From the NCBI RefSeq assembly GCF_000381905.1, contig NZ_KB907259.1, positions 1 to 64,000 on the forward strand: a stretch of 64,000 nucleotides of DNA, in the 5' to 3' direction. A program made the translations under genes and the position numbers. Below are positions 44,300 to 53,914 of this stretch, piece by piece (within the stretch, counting starts at the first letter, position 1; every line of letters begins with the position of its first letter). The notes beneath the pieces were generated by a model. The model did not search any database and was not told the origin of the DNA. It saw only the letters and a list, made by a program, of their open reading frames with translations. This DNA comes from Paenibacillus fonticola DSM 21315. GTDB lineage: Bacteria; Bacillota; Bacilli; Paenibacillales; Paenibacillaceae.

Positions 44300-44504
44300 G
44301 GTTTCTCCCACCCGGTTTTATTGATCTCTATTTATTGTAACATGCTTCGCGCAGCTGGAAAGCTAGCAGTCGCTGGATTGAACCTGATGATTATGGAAAT
44401 GTTAGCCTTCAGCATAGTTGACAATGCGGGACTTTCTCCTTATACAATGAAACTGCAGGATGTCTATGCTAAGACCAACTCTTTGCGAAATTGATTTTTT
44501 ACAA

Positions 44505-44851
44505 AACTATATAAGTTGAACTAGTGATAATGGATGTGGGTAATGGGGTAAGTGCGTAAATGTTCAAAAGGTAGCTGTTGCTCAACAAGCTGTCTTATAT
44601 TTAGCTACCGCACACTAAGATGCATAGACCAAGTTGTTGCGCAATAAATGGAATTCATGTATCTAATTATGCTCTAAACGAATGTTTCAGGGGATTAGAT
44701 GGATTCTATGCACTAATATCAAGGATCCAGCCCATGATAGGAAGTCTCCCTACTTTTAAGGACATCTGATACATTTAAATTTACTTTCCCTTCTTTTTCG
44801 CAGAAATTAAATACTACGAATCCATTTATATAAGTTCAACTTATATAGTTA
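44505..44851. mobile_element. Candidate MITE: 18-bp terminal inverted repeats around 311 bp
   Basis: AACTATATAAGTTGAACT at 44505-44522 is the exact reverse complement of AGTTCAACTTATATAGTT at 44834-44851. The interior is AT-rich and non-coding and includes a nested pair GGTAGCT / AGCTACC (near 44571 and 44604). No clear target-site duplication is visible at the edges. The right arm is itself part of a palindrome (44827-44847). Confidence 0.5.
44827..44847. promoter_or_regulatory. 21-bp palindrome upstream of the AraC-type gene
   Basis: TATATAAGTT-C-AACTTATATA is a perfect odd palindrome 105 bp before the regulator's start. It overlaps the right arm of the MITE-like element, so it may be an operator, a transposition remnant, or both. 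Confidence 0.4.
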
Positions 44852-44951
44852 AGACTGTTCCAAGGAGTTCCGGTTGGCAACAGTTTTAACAGAATTCATA
44901 TTCAGGCTCCATATTTATCAAGACAACAAACCCGGCGATAGGAGGTAAAAA

Positions 44952-45974
44952 ATGAAGCCCTCAACCCATTCCATTCAGCGGGATCAAATCACCCTGCCCC
45001 CGCAATTTCCGCTGCATGTTTCGAAAACAGAAGGGGTATCCCCGCTGTTTCAGCGACTTCACTGGCACCGTGCGCTCGAGATCAACTGGATTACTCGCGG
45101 CAGCGGAATTTATGTCATCAATGGGCAGGAATATCCGTTCAGCTCGGGCGATATTTTCCTGATCAATTCGGATGATTTGCATCGGGCCTACGAAGGGAAT
45201 GACCTGGAGATGGTCATCCTGATGATGGAGCCGGCCTTGCTTGCCACCGAGCAAAGATATGATCCGGAAATTTTGCTTCCGTTCCGCGACATCGGGTCTC
45301 ATTTCTCAAATCAGATTTCGCATGAACTGCCGGGAAGCAAGCGGCTGGCCGGATACATCGAAACGATCTATGCCGAATTTGCGGCCAAAAAGCCGTCGCA
45401 TGCCTCGATCATTCGCGGTTTGCTGCTGCAGCTGCTTGGCGAGGTGAACCGAAGCTTCAAGCGTCAAGACATAACCCCCGGTGGAGGCAACCGACCGGGT
45501 ACAAGCCCAAACACAAACACAAGTACAAACACAGGCCCTAGTACTAGTACAAGTACGAACACAAGTACAACTACAAGCATAAATACAAGCCGCTCTGCCT
45601 CTGGCCGAAGACAATTAGAGCAGATGAGAGCGGTCATTGTGGCGCTGGAGTCCGAAATTTCCCACCCCTGGACGTTGAAGGAGATGGCTGAGATCGCTCA
45701 CTTAAGCCCGTCCCGCTTCAGCACGCTGTTTAACCAGGTGGTCGGGACCTCGCCGCTGCACTATCTCGTTCAGCTTCGGCTCGATCATGCGGTCGAGCTG
45801 CTGGAGCAGGGGGAGCGAAGCGTACTGGAAATTGCCGAGCAGTGCGGATTCAGAAATCTTTCGAACTTTAACCGGCTGTTTCTGAATTATTTGGGCGTAA
45901 CTCCGACCGCCATGAGAAGGCGGCTGCAGGGGGAGGAGGCGGCCAAATCTTCTGCGGATGATCCAAAATCGTAA
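44952..45974 (+). CDS. AraC-family regulator with cupin sensor and Thr/Asn/Ser linker
   Basis: 340 residues. A cupin-type sugar-binding N-terminus (about 20-110: HWHRALEINWITRGSGIYVING, then FSSGDIFLINSDDLH) and a C-terminal double HTH (about 225-325: WTLKEMAEIAHLSPSRFSTLFNQ, EIAEQCGFRNLSNFNRLF). Between them lies a low-complexity linker of about 35 residues made of Thr, Asn and Ser (nucleotides about 45490-45590). GGAGGTAAAAA precedes the ATG. It heads the direction of the NagK-like and GH4 genes and probably activates them in response to the sugar. Confidence 0.85.
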   Translation: MKPSTHSIQRDQITLPPQFPLHVSKTEGVSPLFQRLHWHRALEINWITRGSGIYVINGQEYPFSSGDIFLINSDDLHRAYEGNDLEMVILMMEPALLATEQRYDPEILLPFRDIGSHFSNQISHELPGSKRLAGYIETIYAEFAAKKPSHASIIRGLLLQLLGEVNRSFKRQDITPGGGNRPGTSPNTNTSTNTGPSTSTSTNTSTTTSINTSRSASGRRQLEQMRAVIVALESEISHPWTLKEMAEIAHLSPSRFSTLFNQVVGTSPLHYLVQLRLDHAVELLEQGERSVLEIAEQCGFRNLSNFNRLFLNYLGVTPTAMRRRLQGEEAAKSSADDPKS

Positions 45975-46077
45975 CTCCGGGCGATCGAAAACAGTAAGAT
46001 TGTATTAGTTTTAAGCTTGATTACAGAAGAAATCGGCAGGTTATCCTCGTATCCTAAAAGAGAAGGAGAGATGACCT

Positions 46078-47073
46078 ATGAACATCTTTTTGGGTGTCGA
46101 CGCTGGCGGCAGCAAGACTTACAGCCTCATCGTCAACGAGAAGGGCGAGACACTCGGCCGCGGTGCAAGCGGCAATGGAAATCATCAGACTAACCCGGTC
46201 CACGCGGAGAATAATATTGCTTCAGCCTGCCATCAGGCGCTCCGGGAAGCAGGCTTATCCACAGAAAATATTACACATGCTTATTTCGGCCTCGCCGGAG
46301 CGGATCGCGAGCCCGATTATGCGGTGCTTCGTCCGATGATTCGAAGGCTGGGCTTCCCACAATATTCCATCGCCTGCGATACGATGGTTGCGATGCGTTC
46401 GGGCACGGCACGTCCCTACGGGACTGTCGTCATCAGCGGTACGGGGTTCAATGCCGCCGCTCGAAATCTTGCCGGCGAAGAGTTACAGTATGGCGGGTTC
46501 GGATATATTTATGGCGATGGCCAGGGCTCGGGCAGAGATCTGGCAAACTTCGCGTTTCGTTCTGCGGTAAGGGCCTGGGATTTGCGCGGCAAACCCACGG
46601 CTCTGCATGACCTCGTACTAATGGCGACGGGTTTCCGAAGCGTCCCGCAAATGCTCGACGCAGCGCTGGATCAAGGCTATGTTCCTCCGCTATCCCTGGC
46701 GGAGGTTGTATTTGCTGCGGCTGAGCAAGGCGACGAGGTTGCCGCCAGCCATTTGGCGGAGCAGGGCAGCGAGCTGGGAAATGCGGCCGCAGCGCTGATT
46801 CGCCGACTGGGCATGGAGAAGGATGAATTCGAGGTCGTGCTCGGCGGCAGCATTCTTGCCAAGGGCCGAAGTACGATTATGACCGACGCGCTGGCCAGGA
46901 CCGTCCGTCTGACGGCTCCCCGGGCAAAGGTTGCGCGTATTACGATGGAGCCGGTAGCAGGCGCGGTATTAAGTGCAATGGATAAGGCGGGGCATGAGGT
47001 GAGTGAGGAAATCATGAGCCGTTTGCGCAATACAAGCTTCAGCGATCTGAAAGGAGTGGCAAAGGATGAGTGA
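46078..47073 (+). CDS. N-acetylglucosamine kinase-like protein (BadF/BadG ATPase family)
   Basis: 331 residues of the ASKHA kinase fold. FLGVDAGGSKTYSLIVNEKGE is the N-terminal phosphate loop, VISGTGFNAAARN near residue 121 the second, and GGFGYIYGDGQGSGRDLA near 140 the sugar/nucleotide hinge. This family phosphorylates GlcNAc or related amino sugars. AAGGAGAGATGACC precedes the ATG. It overlaps the GH4 gene by eight bases, so the two are co-translated. Whether it takes GlcNAc, a disaccharide or muramic sugars is open. Confidence 0.85.
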   Translation: MNIFLGVDAGGSKTYSLIVNEKGETLGRGASGNGNHQTNPVHAENNIASACHQALREAGLSTENITHAYFGLAGADREPDYAVLRPMIRRLGFPQYSIACDTMVAMRSGTARPYGTVVISGTGFNAAARNLAGEELQYGGFGYIYGDGQGSGRDLANFAFRSAVRAWDLRGKPTALHDLVLMATGFRSVPQMLDAALDQGYVPPLSLAEVVFAAAEQGDEVAASHLAEQGSELGNAAAALIRRLGMEKDEFEVVLGGSILAKGRSTIMTDALARTVRLTAPRAKVARITMEPVAGAVLSAMDKAGHEVSEEIMSRLRNTSFSDLKGVAKDE

Positions 47074-48376
47074 CAGACGTGGTCTCAAAATAGCCGTCAT
47101 CGGCGGGGGCTCCTCGTATACCCCCGAACTGGTGGAAGGGCTGATCAACGGTTATGAGGAAATGCCAATTGCTGAAATTTGGCTGGTCGATATCGAGGCA
47201 GGGAAGCGGAAGCTGGATATCGTCGGCAATCTCGCCAAACGGATGGTTCACAAGGCCGGGCTGCCTATTCAGGTGCACCTGACCCTGAACCGGAGGGAAG
47301 CGATTAAGGACGCGGACTTCGTATCGACGCAGATGCGCGTCGGCATGCTGGAAGCGAGAAAGCTCGATGAGCATATTCCGATCCAGCATGGCGTGATCGG
47401 CCAGGAGACGACCGGCCCCGGAGGCATGTTCAAGGCGCTGCGTACCATCCCTGTTATTTTGGACATTTGCCGCGATATCGAGGAGCTGGCTCCGCATGCA
47501 TGGATGCTGAACTTCACGAATCCGGCGGGCATGATCACCGAGGCGGTTCAGAAATATTCGCACGTTAAAACGATTGGTCTGTGCAACTCGCCGATTAATT
47601 TCAAGAAGTCGCTGGCCTCGGCCTATAACGTACCGGAGGAGAAGGTGCTGCCAGAATTCGTTGGCATTAACCATCTCCACTGGGTAACCTCCGCCCTTGT
47701 GAACGGCAAGGAGGTTCTGCCCGAGCTCCTCGCGGGGGAGGGCGGCGAGTATACCGCATCGAACGTTCCCACTTTCGGCTGGGATCCAGAGTTCCTGCAA
47801 TCGCTGGCCGCTGTGCCCACCTATTATCTCAAATATTTTTACATGCAAAATGAGATGTTTGCGGAAATGCAAGAGTCGCTGCAGCAGAACGGAACGCGTG
47901 CGGATATCGTCAGCCAGGTAGAGAAGGAATTGTTCGAGCTCTACGAGGACGAGACGCTGGAGGAGAAGCCAAAGCAGCTGGAGCAACGCGGCGGAGCTTA
48001 TTATTCCGAGTCGGCAGTAAGGCTGATGCAGTCGCTCTACCTGGGGCGCAACGACATTCAGACGCTGAATGTGGCCAATGGGGGAATCTATAATTTCTTG
48101 CCTGAAGATGCCTCCATCGAGGTAAACTGTGTCGTGACCTCCGGTGGGCCAATTCCGCTCGTGCCAAAACATGTGCCGCCTCATATCAAGGGCCTATTGC
48201 ATGCGGTGAAGACCTATGAAGGATTAGCGATAGAAGCAGCGGTTACCGGTGATCGGGCGCGGGCGCTTCAAGCATTGGTCCACCACCCGCTTGTCCCTTC
48301 TGTCTCGGCGGCCAAAATACTCCTGAATGAGATGCTGGAAGCGCATCGCCATTATTTGCCGAACTTTTTTGCTTAA
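47066..48376 (+). CDS. Glycoside hydrolase family 4 (6-phospho-beta-glucosidase / chitobiose-P type)
   Basis: 436 residues. GH4 enzymes cleave sugar-6-phosphate glycosides by NAD+-dependent oxidation and elimination with Mn2+. The NAD loop IGGGSSYTPELVEG is at the N-terminus, the metal Cys is in GLCNSPIN near residue 175 and the metal His in VGINHLHW near 205. The catalytic Asp/Tyr region follows around RGGAYYSE. GGAGTGGCAAAGG precedes the ATG. Members with these features include LicH, CelF/ChbF and 6-phospho-alpha-glucosidases. Pairing with an amino-sugar kinase favours a chitobiose- or GlcNAc-containing substrate, as inference. Confidence 0.88.
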   Translation: MSDRRGLKIAVIGGGSSYTPELVEGLINGYEEMPIAEIWLVDIEAGKRKLDIVGNLAKRMVHKAGLPIQVHLTLNRREAIKDADFVSTQMRVGMLEARKLDEHIPIQHGVIGQETTGPGGMFKALRTIPVILDICRDIEELAPHAWMLNFTNPAGMITEAVQKYSHVKTIGLCNSPINFKKSLASAYNVPEEKVLPEFVGINHLHWVTSALVNGKEVLPELLAGEGGEYTASNVPTFGWDPEFLQSLAAVPTYYLKYFYMQNEMFAEMQESLQQNGTRADIVSQVEKELFELYEDETLEEKPKQLEQRGGAYYSESAVRLMQSLYLGRNDIQTLNVANGGIYNFLPEDASIEVNCVVTSGGPIPLVPKHVPPHIKGLLHAVKTYEGLAIEAAVTGDRARALQALVHHPLVPSVSAAKILLNEMLEAHRHYLPNFFA

Positions 48377-48391
48377 ACTTTACGATAATCA

Positions 48392-48442
48392 GGGGGTGTC
48401 CCAATAGTCATCAACGATGGCGAAAGGGGCATCTCTTTTTTT
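48392..48442 (+). terminator. Rho-independent terminator after the GH4 gene
   Basis: GGTGTCCC pairs with GGGGCATC (two G-U pairs), with an inner GTCATC/GATGGC stem, followed by TCTTTTTTT. Confidence 0.65.
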
Positions 48443-48579
48443 GACTAAGGATTTATAAAGACAGTGATTTGTATCAGATTTAGTTGATTAGGCAAGTAGT
48501 TAATACCCTCCGACTTTTTTAAGATATAAGTGTGGATTACTTCAGTGACGTTGGAAAACGGAGTAGGAGGGAACAACAT

Positions 48580-49545
48580 ATGTCACAGCTTTCCATAGAG
48601 AAAAATTTGCAGCCAAACCCGCCGCAGACAAAAATAAAAAGCGGGCTGATGCGATTTTCAAAACAATGGGATTTGCAGTTAATGGTCATCCCGGCTCTAG
48701 CGCTTATATTTATCTTCTCGTACATTCCGATGTACGGAATTATTATCGCTTTCCAGGATTATAAAATCGGCAGCAGCTTCTCAAGCAGTCCTTGGGTGGG
48801 ATTGAAACATTTCAGTTATTTTTTCAGCTCACCGGAATTCGGACTGGTCATGCGCAACACCATTATCATTAGCCTGCTTAAATTCCTGATTGGATTTCCG
48901 GCGCCAGTCATCCTGGCATTGATGCTGAATGAAGTCCGGAAGATGGCTTTTAAGAGAACTGTCCAGACAGTTACTTACTTGCCGTACTTTATGTCCTGGG
49001 TTATTGTTGGCGGTCTTGTGAGCTCCCTGCTGTCAGCAGACAATGGCACCGTTAATATGCTGCTGGAGCGATTGAACTTCATCTCCCAGCCGATTAATTT
49101 CTTGTCCTTGCCCGAATATTTCTGGGGGATCCTCGTAACCACAAATGTGTGGAAGGAGATTGGTTTCGGCTCGATCGTTTACTTGGCGGCGATTGCCGGG
49201 GTTGACCCCCATACTTATGAGGCGGCGTCTATCGATGGGGCCAGCCGTTTTAAACAAATCTATTTGATAACGCTTCCTTCGATCATGCCCGTCGTTACGA
49301 TCTTTATGATTTTGGCGATCGGCAATCTGCTTAGCGCAGGCTTTGAAGATATTCTGATCCTTGCTGCAAATCCGGCAATCAGGGACGTCTCCGATGTTAT
49401 CGATACGTATGTCGTGCGGGTGGGGATTGAAAACTACCGTTACTCTTACGCTACAGCGGTGGGGCTGTTCAAAGCAGTGATCAGTGTTGGACTTTTGACA
49501 TTGGCTAACTTGATAGCTAGAAGGTCTGGCAATAGTCTGTGGTAA
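48580..49545 (+). CDS. Carbohydrate ABC transporter permease, LplB type
   Basis: 321 residues, six membrane helices. The EAA loop EAASIDGASRFKQIYLITLP near residue 225 docks the shared ATPase (MsmX type, not encoded here). I chose ATG 48580 because AGGAGGGAACAACAT precedes it; the frame upstream lacks a site. First gene of a permease-permease-binding protein set followed by its YesN/YesM regulators. Confidence 0.92.
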   Translation: MSQLSIEKNLQPNPPQTKIKSGLMRFSKQWDLQLMVIPALALIFIFSYIPMYGIIIAFQDYKIGSSFSSSPWVGLKHFSYFFSSPEFGLVMRNTIIISLLKFLIGFPAPVILALMLNEVRKMAFKRTVQTVTYLPYFMSWVIVGGLVSSLLSADNGTVNMLLERLNFISQPINFLSLPEYFWGILVTTNVWKEIGFGSIVYLAAIAGVDPHTYEAASIDGASRFKQIYLITLPSIMPVVTIFMILAIGNLLSAGFEDILILAANPAIRDVSDVIDTYVVRVGIENYRYSYATAVGLFKAVISVGLLTLANLIARRSGNSLW

Positions 49546-49572
49546 GTGAGACACAATTGGAGGAATGCGGAT

Positions 49573-50466
49573 ATGGTACGTGACAGCTTTGGCGATCGAA
49601 TCATGGTGATTAGCATTTATGTTTTCTTGACTTTACTGGCGCTTTCAACCTTGTATCCATTCCTGAATGCGCTGGCCATTTCCTTTAACGAAGGAATGGA
49701 TACTTCCAGAGGCGGAATTACGCTTTGGCCCAGAGTATTCACATGGGAAAATTATAATGTTGTGTTTAAAGACGAAAGGCTGATTAACGGTTTTATGATC
49801 TCGGTTCTGCGTACAGTGATCGGTACGTTTTCATCGATATTATGTACGGCGATCTTTGCATTTGGCATGTCAAAAAAAGAATTGATCGGCCGCAAATATT
49901 ACATGATTATGTGCATTATTACGATGTACTTCGGGGGCGGCTTGATTCCTACATTTTTGCTCATTCGTAATCTTGGGTTGATGAATTCCTTCTGGGTATT
50001 TATTATCCCTTCCTTGATTGGCGTCTGGAATATGATTATATTCCGCACTTTCTTTCAGGGGCTTCCGACAGGGCTTGAGGAATCGGCTAAAATAGATGGC
50101 TGCGGGAATTGGGGGACTTTTTTTCGGATCGTGATTCCGCTGTCGGGTCCGGTCATCGCGACGTTGTCTTTATTTACGGCGGTAGCGCATTGGAATGAAT
50201 GGTTTTTGGCGGGGATTTATATTTCTGACGTAGATAAATATCCGATTCAGACGATTCTGCGGCAGATTCTGCTTTCGAATATTGTATCGGACCAGGGGGG
50301 ACTTGATTCCTCGGCTTTGGCGCATATGGACAGGGTGAGAACGATTACAAGCAAGTCTTTGTCCATGGCAACGATGATGGTAGCCACACTTCCGATTATC
50401 ACAGTATATCCATTTGTCCAAAAGCATTTCGTTAAAGGAGTTCTTGTGGGTTCACTGAAAGAGTAG
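49573..50466 (+). CDS. Carbohydrate ABC transporter permease, LplC/YtcP type
   Basis: 297 residues, six membrane helices, with the EAA loop EESAKIDGCGNWGTFFRIVIPLS near residue 180. The ATG at 49573 follows GGAGG by nine bases; an in-frame GTG at 49546 lies upstream of that site. Second permease of the heterodimer formed with the preceding product. Confidence 0.92.
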   Translation: MVRDSFGDRIMVISIYVFLTLLALSTLYPFLNALAISFNEGMDTSRGGITLWPRVFTWENYNVVFKDERLINGFMISVLRTVIGTFSSILCTAIFAFGMSKKELIGRKYYMIMCIITMYFGGGLIPTFLLIRNLGLMNSFWVFIIPSLIGVWNMIIFRTFFQGLPTGLEESAKIDGCGNWGTFFRIVIPLSGPVIATLSLFTAVAHWNEWFLAGIYISDVDKYPIQTILRQILLSNIVSDQGGLDSSALAHMDRVRTITSKSLSMATMMVATLPIITVYPFVQKHFVKGVLVGSLKE

Positions 50467-50552
50467 ACAGCGTAAAACTGCTTGAAATGGACTTTAGTTT
50501 AGAGCATAACGCTTTAAACATAAATAAGAATTTGAAAGGGGAAAGCAGCAGG

Positions 50553-52223
50553 ATGAAAAAAAGAAGCTGGTTCATCAGTATCTTGTCTGTGGTAATGATC
50601 TTTTCGCTCATGATGGGGTGCTCATCTGGTAATGGCGGCAACAAAACGGCCGCACCGAGCAACAGTGGAGGAGAACAGCAAAGGGAGGAAGCCCCTAAGG
50701 AGTCGAACCTGTATCAGCTTGGCAAAGAACCGCTTGAAATTTCTATCTTCGGGAATTACGAGTGGTATTCGATGCCGAAATGGGGAGCAGATCCCATGAC
50801 GAAATGGGTTCAAGACAACAAAAAGGTTACGGTCAAGGAAATTCCGAACGGCGGCAATAACGCTCAAAAGCTTAATACAATGATTGCTTCCGGCGACTTG
50901 CCGGACATTGTATGGGGAGAACGAGGGGCAGACGTAGAGCGTCTTCGGGAAGCTGGACTCCTTGTGCCACTGGATGATTATTTGGAAAAATATCCGAATT
51001 TGCAGAAATGGATCGACCCTGTAGCATTGAATATGCTGCGTTCACCTGACGGGAAGCTGTATCAATTTCCGAACTGGTATACAAACCGTCCGAACGGTAA
51101 CGCGGGCTGGGTAGTGAATAAGAAAATGTACGAGGAGCTCGGTTCTCCTAAACTGGAGACGACCGATGATTTGTACAGCTATTTGAAAATGGTGAAAGAG
51201 AAATATCCGAACGTCATTCCATTCGAAACGGACTTGGCTTCGGAAGGACATGGCCTTAGCCAAATTTACTCCGCATTTAAGGAAAATAACTTGAGTGCCG
51301 AAAGATATTACGCTGTTCCTGTTGGCGACAAGATGGAATCGATTTATAAGGATGAAGCATTCCGTGAATCTGTCGTCTATACGGCTAAATTGTTCCGCGA
51401 AGGCCTGATCACACAAGATGCCATGACGCAAACCCGCGACCAGGTTCAGGAGAAGCTTGTATCCGGCCGCGTAGCCGTGTATGCTTCCGGAAATCCTACG
51501 GTATATGCTATGGAAGCTGATGTAGCGCTAAGAAAGAAAGATCCGAATGATGGCTATTTCATGGTTTGGCCAATCCATAAGGAAGGCCTGGACAAAAACA
51601 AAATTTATCCGGGTACTTATAATAAACTGGGCTGGAACGCTGCGGTGATTACGACCAGCGCCAAAAATCCTGAAGCTGTATTCGCATTCCTTGACTGGTG
51701 GACGGGACCAGAGGGTATGGTCCTGCAATACTACGGAGTTGAAGGGGAGTATTGGCAAGGCTGGCAAGAGGATGGAACTACACCGATATTTACGGAGAAA
51801 TATGTAACGCAAAGGGATGAACTGGCGGAGTATCAGAAAATGACAGATCCGTTTCAATGGGTAGGCAACACCGTATACCTGGACGATATGAAGGGGAAAT
51901 ACGAAGAAACCTTGAAGGAAGAGGATCGGAACTGGGCCACTTACTGGCAATATAAAATTACTTGGAAAACGCAAGGCGACTACACGGAGTTTGTAAACAT
52001 GCACCCGATGCCGGATTCCGAGGAAGGAATCGCCTTCCAGCGCATTCGCGATATCTGGTTGAAGGTGAGAGCGCAGTCCATGTATGCGAAAACGGATGAA
52101 GAGGCATTAGCTCTGCTGGATAAGGCCCATGAGGACTCCATGAAAGCTGGATTTCAAAAGGTGCTTGACTATTATACAATGAAGTGGGAAGAGAATAAGG
52201 CTATGATTAATAGAAACCAATAA
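50553..52223 (+). CDS. Extracellular carbohydrate-binding lipoprotein (LplA/YtcQ type)
   Basis: 556 residues, the large class of family-1 sugar-binding proteins common in Paenibacillus. The signal peptide ends in MMGC near residue 20 and is followed by a Ser/Gly/Glu linker. The binding core includes PDIVWGERGADVERLREAGLLVPLD near 115 and AVFAFLDWWTGPEG near 385. GAAAGGGG lies 11 bases before the ATG. It delivers an unknown oligosaccharide to the two permeases just upstream. Confidence 0.9.
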   Translation: MKKRSWFISILSVVMIFSLMMGCSSGNGGNKTAAPSNSGGEQQREEAPKESNLYQLGKEPLEISIFGNYEWYSMPKWGADPMTKWVQDNKKVTVKEIPNGGNNAQKLNTMIASGDLPDIVWGERGADVERLREAGLLVPLDDYLEKYPNLQKWIDPVALNMLRSPDGKLYQFPNWYTNRPNGNAGWVVNKKMYEELGSPKLETTDDLYSYLKMVKEKYPNVIPFETDLASEGHGLSQIYSAFKENNLSAERYYAVPVGDKMESIYKDEAFRESVVYTAKLFREGLITQDAMTQTRDQVQEKLVSGRVAVYASGNPTVYAMEADVALRKKDPNDGYFMVWPIHKEGLDKNKIYPGTYNKLGWNAAVITTSAKNPEAVFAFLDWWTGPEGMVLQYYGVEGEYWQGWQEDGTTPIFTEKYVTQRDELAEYQKMTDPFQWVGNTVYLDDMKGKYEETLKEEDRNWATYWQYKITWKTQGDYTEFVNMHPMPDSEEGIAFQRIRDIWLKVRAQSMYAKTDEEALALLDKAHEDSMKAGFQKVLDYYTMKWEENKAMINRNQ

Positions 52224-52322
52224 TTGTCATTTGGGGGGGCCTGCGGGACCCCTCATTGTGTTGCCTGCATGTTGAGACAATCGTTATAGAACCCAAGAAA
52301 ATGGCTCTGGAGGTGTAGCGCT

Positions 52323-53900
52323 ATGTATAAAGTGCTGTTAGCGGATGACGAAATGCTGGACCTCGAAGGCATGAAGCAGTTCATCCCTTGGTCTGAGCTG
52401 GGGCTTGAGGTGGTTGATGCCGTGAATAATGGATTCGCTGCCTGCGAAGTGATCAAGGATCGGCCGGTGGATATATTGGTGACGGATATCAATATGCCCA
52501 ACATGTCAGGGCTGGAGCTGGCACGAAAGGCCATCGAGAAGAAGCCGGACATTCGCATTGTTTTTGTAAGCGGTTACCAGGATTTCCATTACGTAAAGCA
52601 GGCGTTATCGATGAAGGCCTGCAGCTATGTGCTAAAGCCGGTGGATGACGATGAACTGATCGCATCCCTCCAGACGATCAAGCAGGAGCTTGAGCTCGAA
52701 GGTAAACGAAAGGAAGCCGAGAAGCATTACCAAAGTATGATCCCCATGGCCAAAAATGAGCTTCTCATTCGCTTACTGGAGGGCGAGCTGCAGGGGGATG
52801 AGTCCGAGGCTTTGGCTCAGCTAGCTGCAGCCAATGGATTATTTGCACTTCAAGGACCATTGCGGGCGGCCGTCATTGAAATTGACGAACTGGATTGGAA
52901 ACATCAGAGCAGCAGGTCAGAAGAGACCGGACACTCTGATCATTTGCTGCAGAAAATCCATAAGCTGCTGCAGGAGTGCGGCATGGAGCATGCCTGCAAG
53001 CTGTCCAAACGGCGGTTAGCCGTCATTATGCAGGGAGATCGAGTGAATGAAAGCTTTACGGCATTATATGATGCGGTTAACTCGAAACTGGCCGTTTCCG
53101 TAACGATAGGTCTTGGAGAGCCGGTTCAGGAAATATCCATGCTCCCGCAATCCTATAAACAGGCGCTTGAAGCGCTGGATGGCAAAATGTTTATTGGCCG
53201 GGGGCATCTCATTAAATATGAAGAGGTTCGACGTACCCCGGAAATGAAGGATGCGAGAACGCTAGACATTCGCCTGGACGCTTTGTTTAAAGCCATGTCC
53301 AATTACGAGCTCGTTAAAATACATGATGAAATCGATAATTTATTCCAATCGGTCTCGACGCTGCGCTCCAAGTTTACGATCTACAACCTGGCGATTTATA
53401 TCGTCTTCAAGCTGGAGCACTATTTGAGCACGCTGGATGAAGATCTATCCAAAATGCTTGGTTTCGAGCTTTCTAGTCTGGATATTGTATTGAAATTTGA
53501 AATGATGGACGATATTCGCTCCTGGCTCGTACGTAAAGCTTTCGAAATTTCCGAAACTTTGCGGCAAAGGGGGAGTTCCCAGTGCAGCAGGCTGATCCGT
53601 GATATATTGAGCACGATGCAGGAACAGATGCATGAGAACATTACATTGAAGGATATTGCTCATAAATTTTCCTTCTCGCCGAATTACTTGGGCCATTTAT
53701 TTAAGGAAGAAGTGGGAAAGACCTTCAGCGAAATGCTGGTTCAACTCAGAATGGAAAAAGCGAGCGAACTGCTGCGTAATTCGACGCTCAAAATTTATGA
53801 GGTAGCCGATCAGGTTGGTTATCGTTATATCCCTTATTTCAGCAGGCAATTTAAAGAAACCTACCGGATGACGCCAATGGAGTTTCGCAAACGAGAGTAA
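52323..53900 (+). CDS. AraC-type response regulator (YesN family)
   Basis: 525 residues. The receiver domain (1-120) has the acidic pocket LLADDE, phospho-acceptor Asp in DILVTDINMPNMSG near 55, and the Lys in YVLKPVDDDE near 105. The C-terminal AraC double HTH (about 425-520) has ITLKDIAHKFSFSPNYLGHLFK and VADQVGYRYIPYFSRQFK. GGAGGTGTAGCGCT precedes the ATG. It is encoded between the transporter genes and the matching sensor kinase, so it most likely activates the transporter operon. The middle region is a helical linker with no named domain. Confidence 0.93.
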   Translation: MYKVLLADDEMLDLEGMKQFIPWSELGLEVVDAVNNGFAACEVIKDRPVDILVTDINMPNMSGLELARKAIEKKPDIRIVFVSGYQDFHYVKQALSMKACSYVLKPVDDDELIASLQTIKQELELEGKRKEAEKHYQSMIPMAKNELLIRLLEGELQGDESEALAQLAAANGLFALQGPLRAAVIEIDELDWKHQSSRSEETGHSDHLLQKIHKLLQECGMEHACKLSKRRLAVIMQGDRVNESFTALYDAVNSKLAVSVTIGLGEPVQEISMLPQSYKQALEALDGKMFIGRGHLIKYEEVRRTPEMKDARTLDIRLDALFKAMSNYELVKIHDEIDNLFQSVSTLRSKFTIYNLAIYIVFKLEHYLSTLDEDLSKMLGFELSSLDIVLKFEMMDDIRSWLVRKAFEISETLRQRGSSQCSRLIRDILSTMQEQMHENITLKDIAHKFSFSPNYLGHLFKEEVGKTFSEMLVQLRMEKASELLRNSTLKIYEVADQVGYRYIPYFSRQFKETYRMTPMEFRKRE

Positions 53901-53914
53901 TGCAGGAGGAAGAC

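Larger units (their letters stand above)
44300..44951. other. Intergenic region containing a MITE-like inverted-repeat element
   Basis: About 650 AT-rich bases without a gene. An 18-bp perfect inverted repeat delimits a 347-bp segment (44505-44851). Short reading frames here have no ribosome binding sites. Confidence 0.55.

Noticed and set aside
45485..45605. A CRISPR-like or tandem repeat array
   Set aside because: The ACAAGTACAA-like repeats are in frame within the AraC gene and encode a Thr/Asn/Ser linker; there are no spacers.
47039..48184. A 381-codon open frame antisense to the GH4 gene
   Set aside because: Same reason: shadow of a GC-rich, codon-biased gene, without start signals or recognisable domains.
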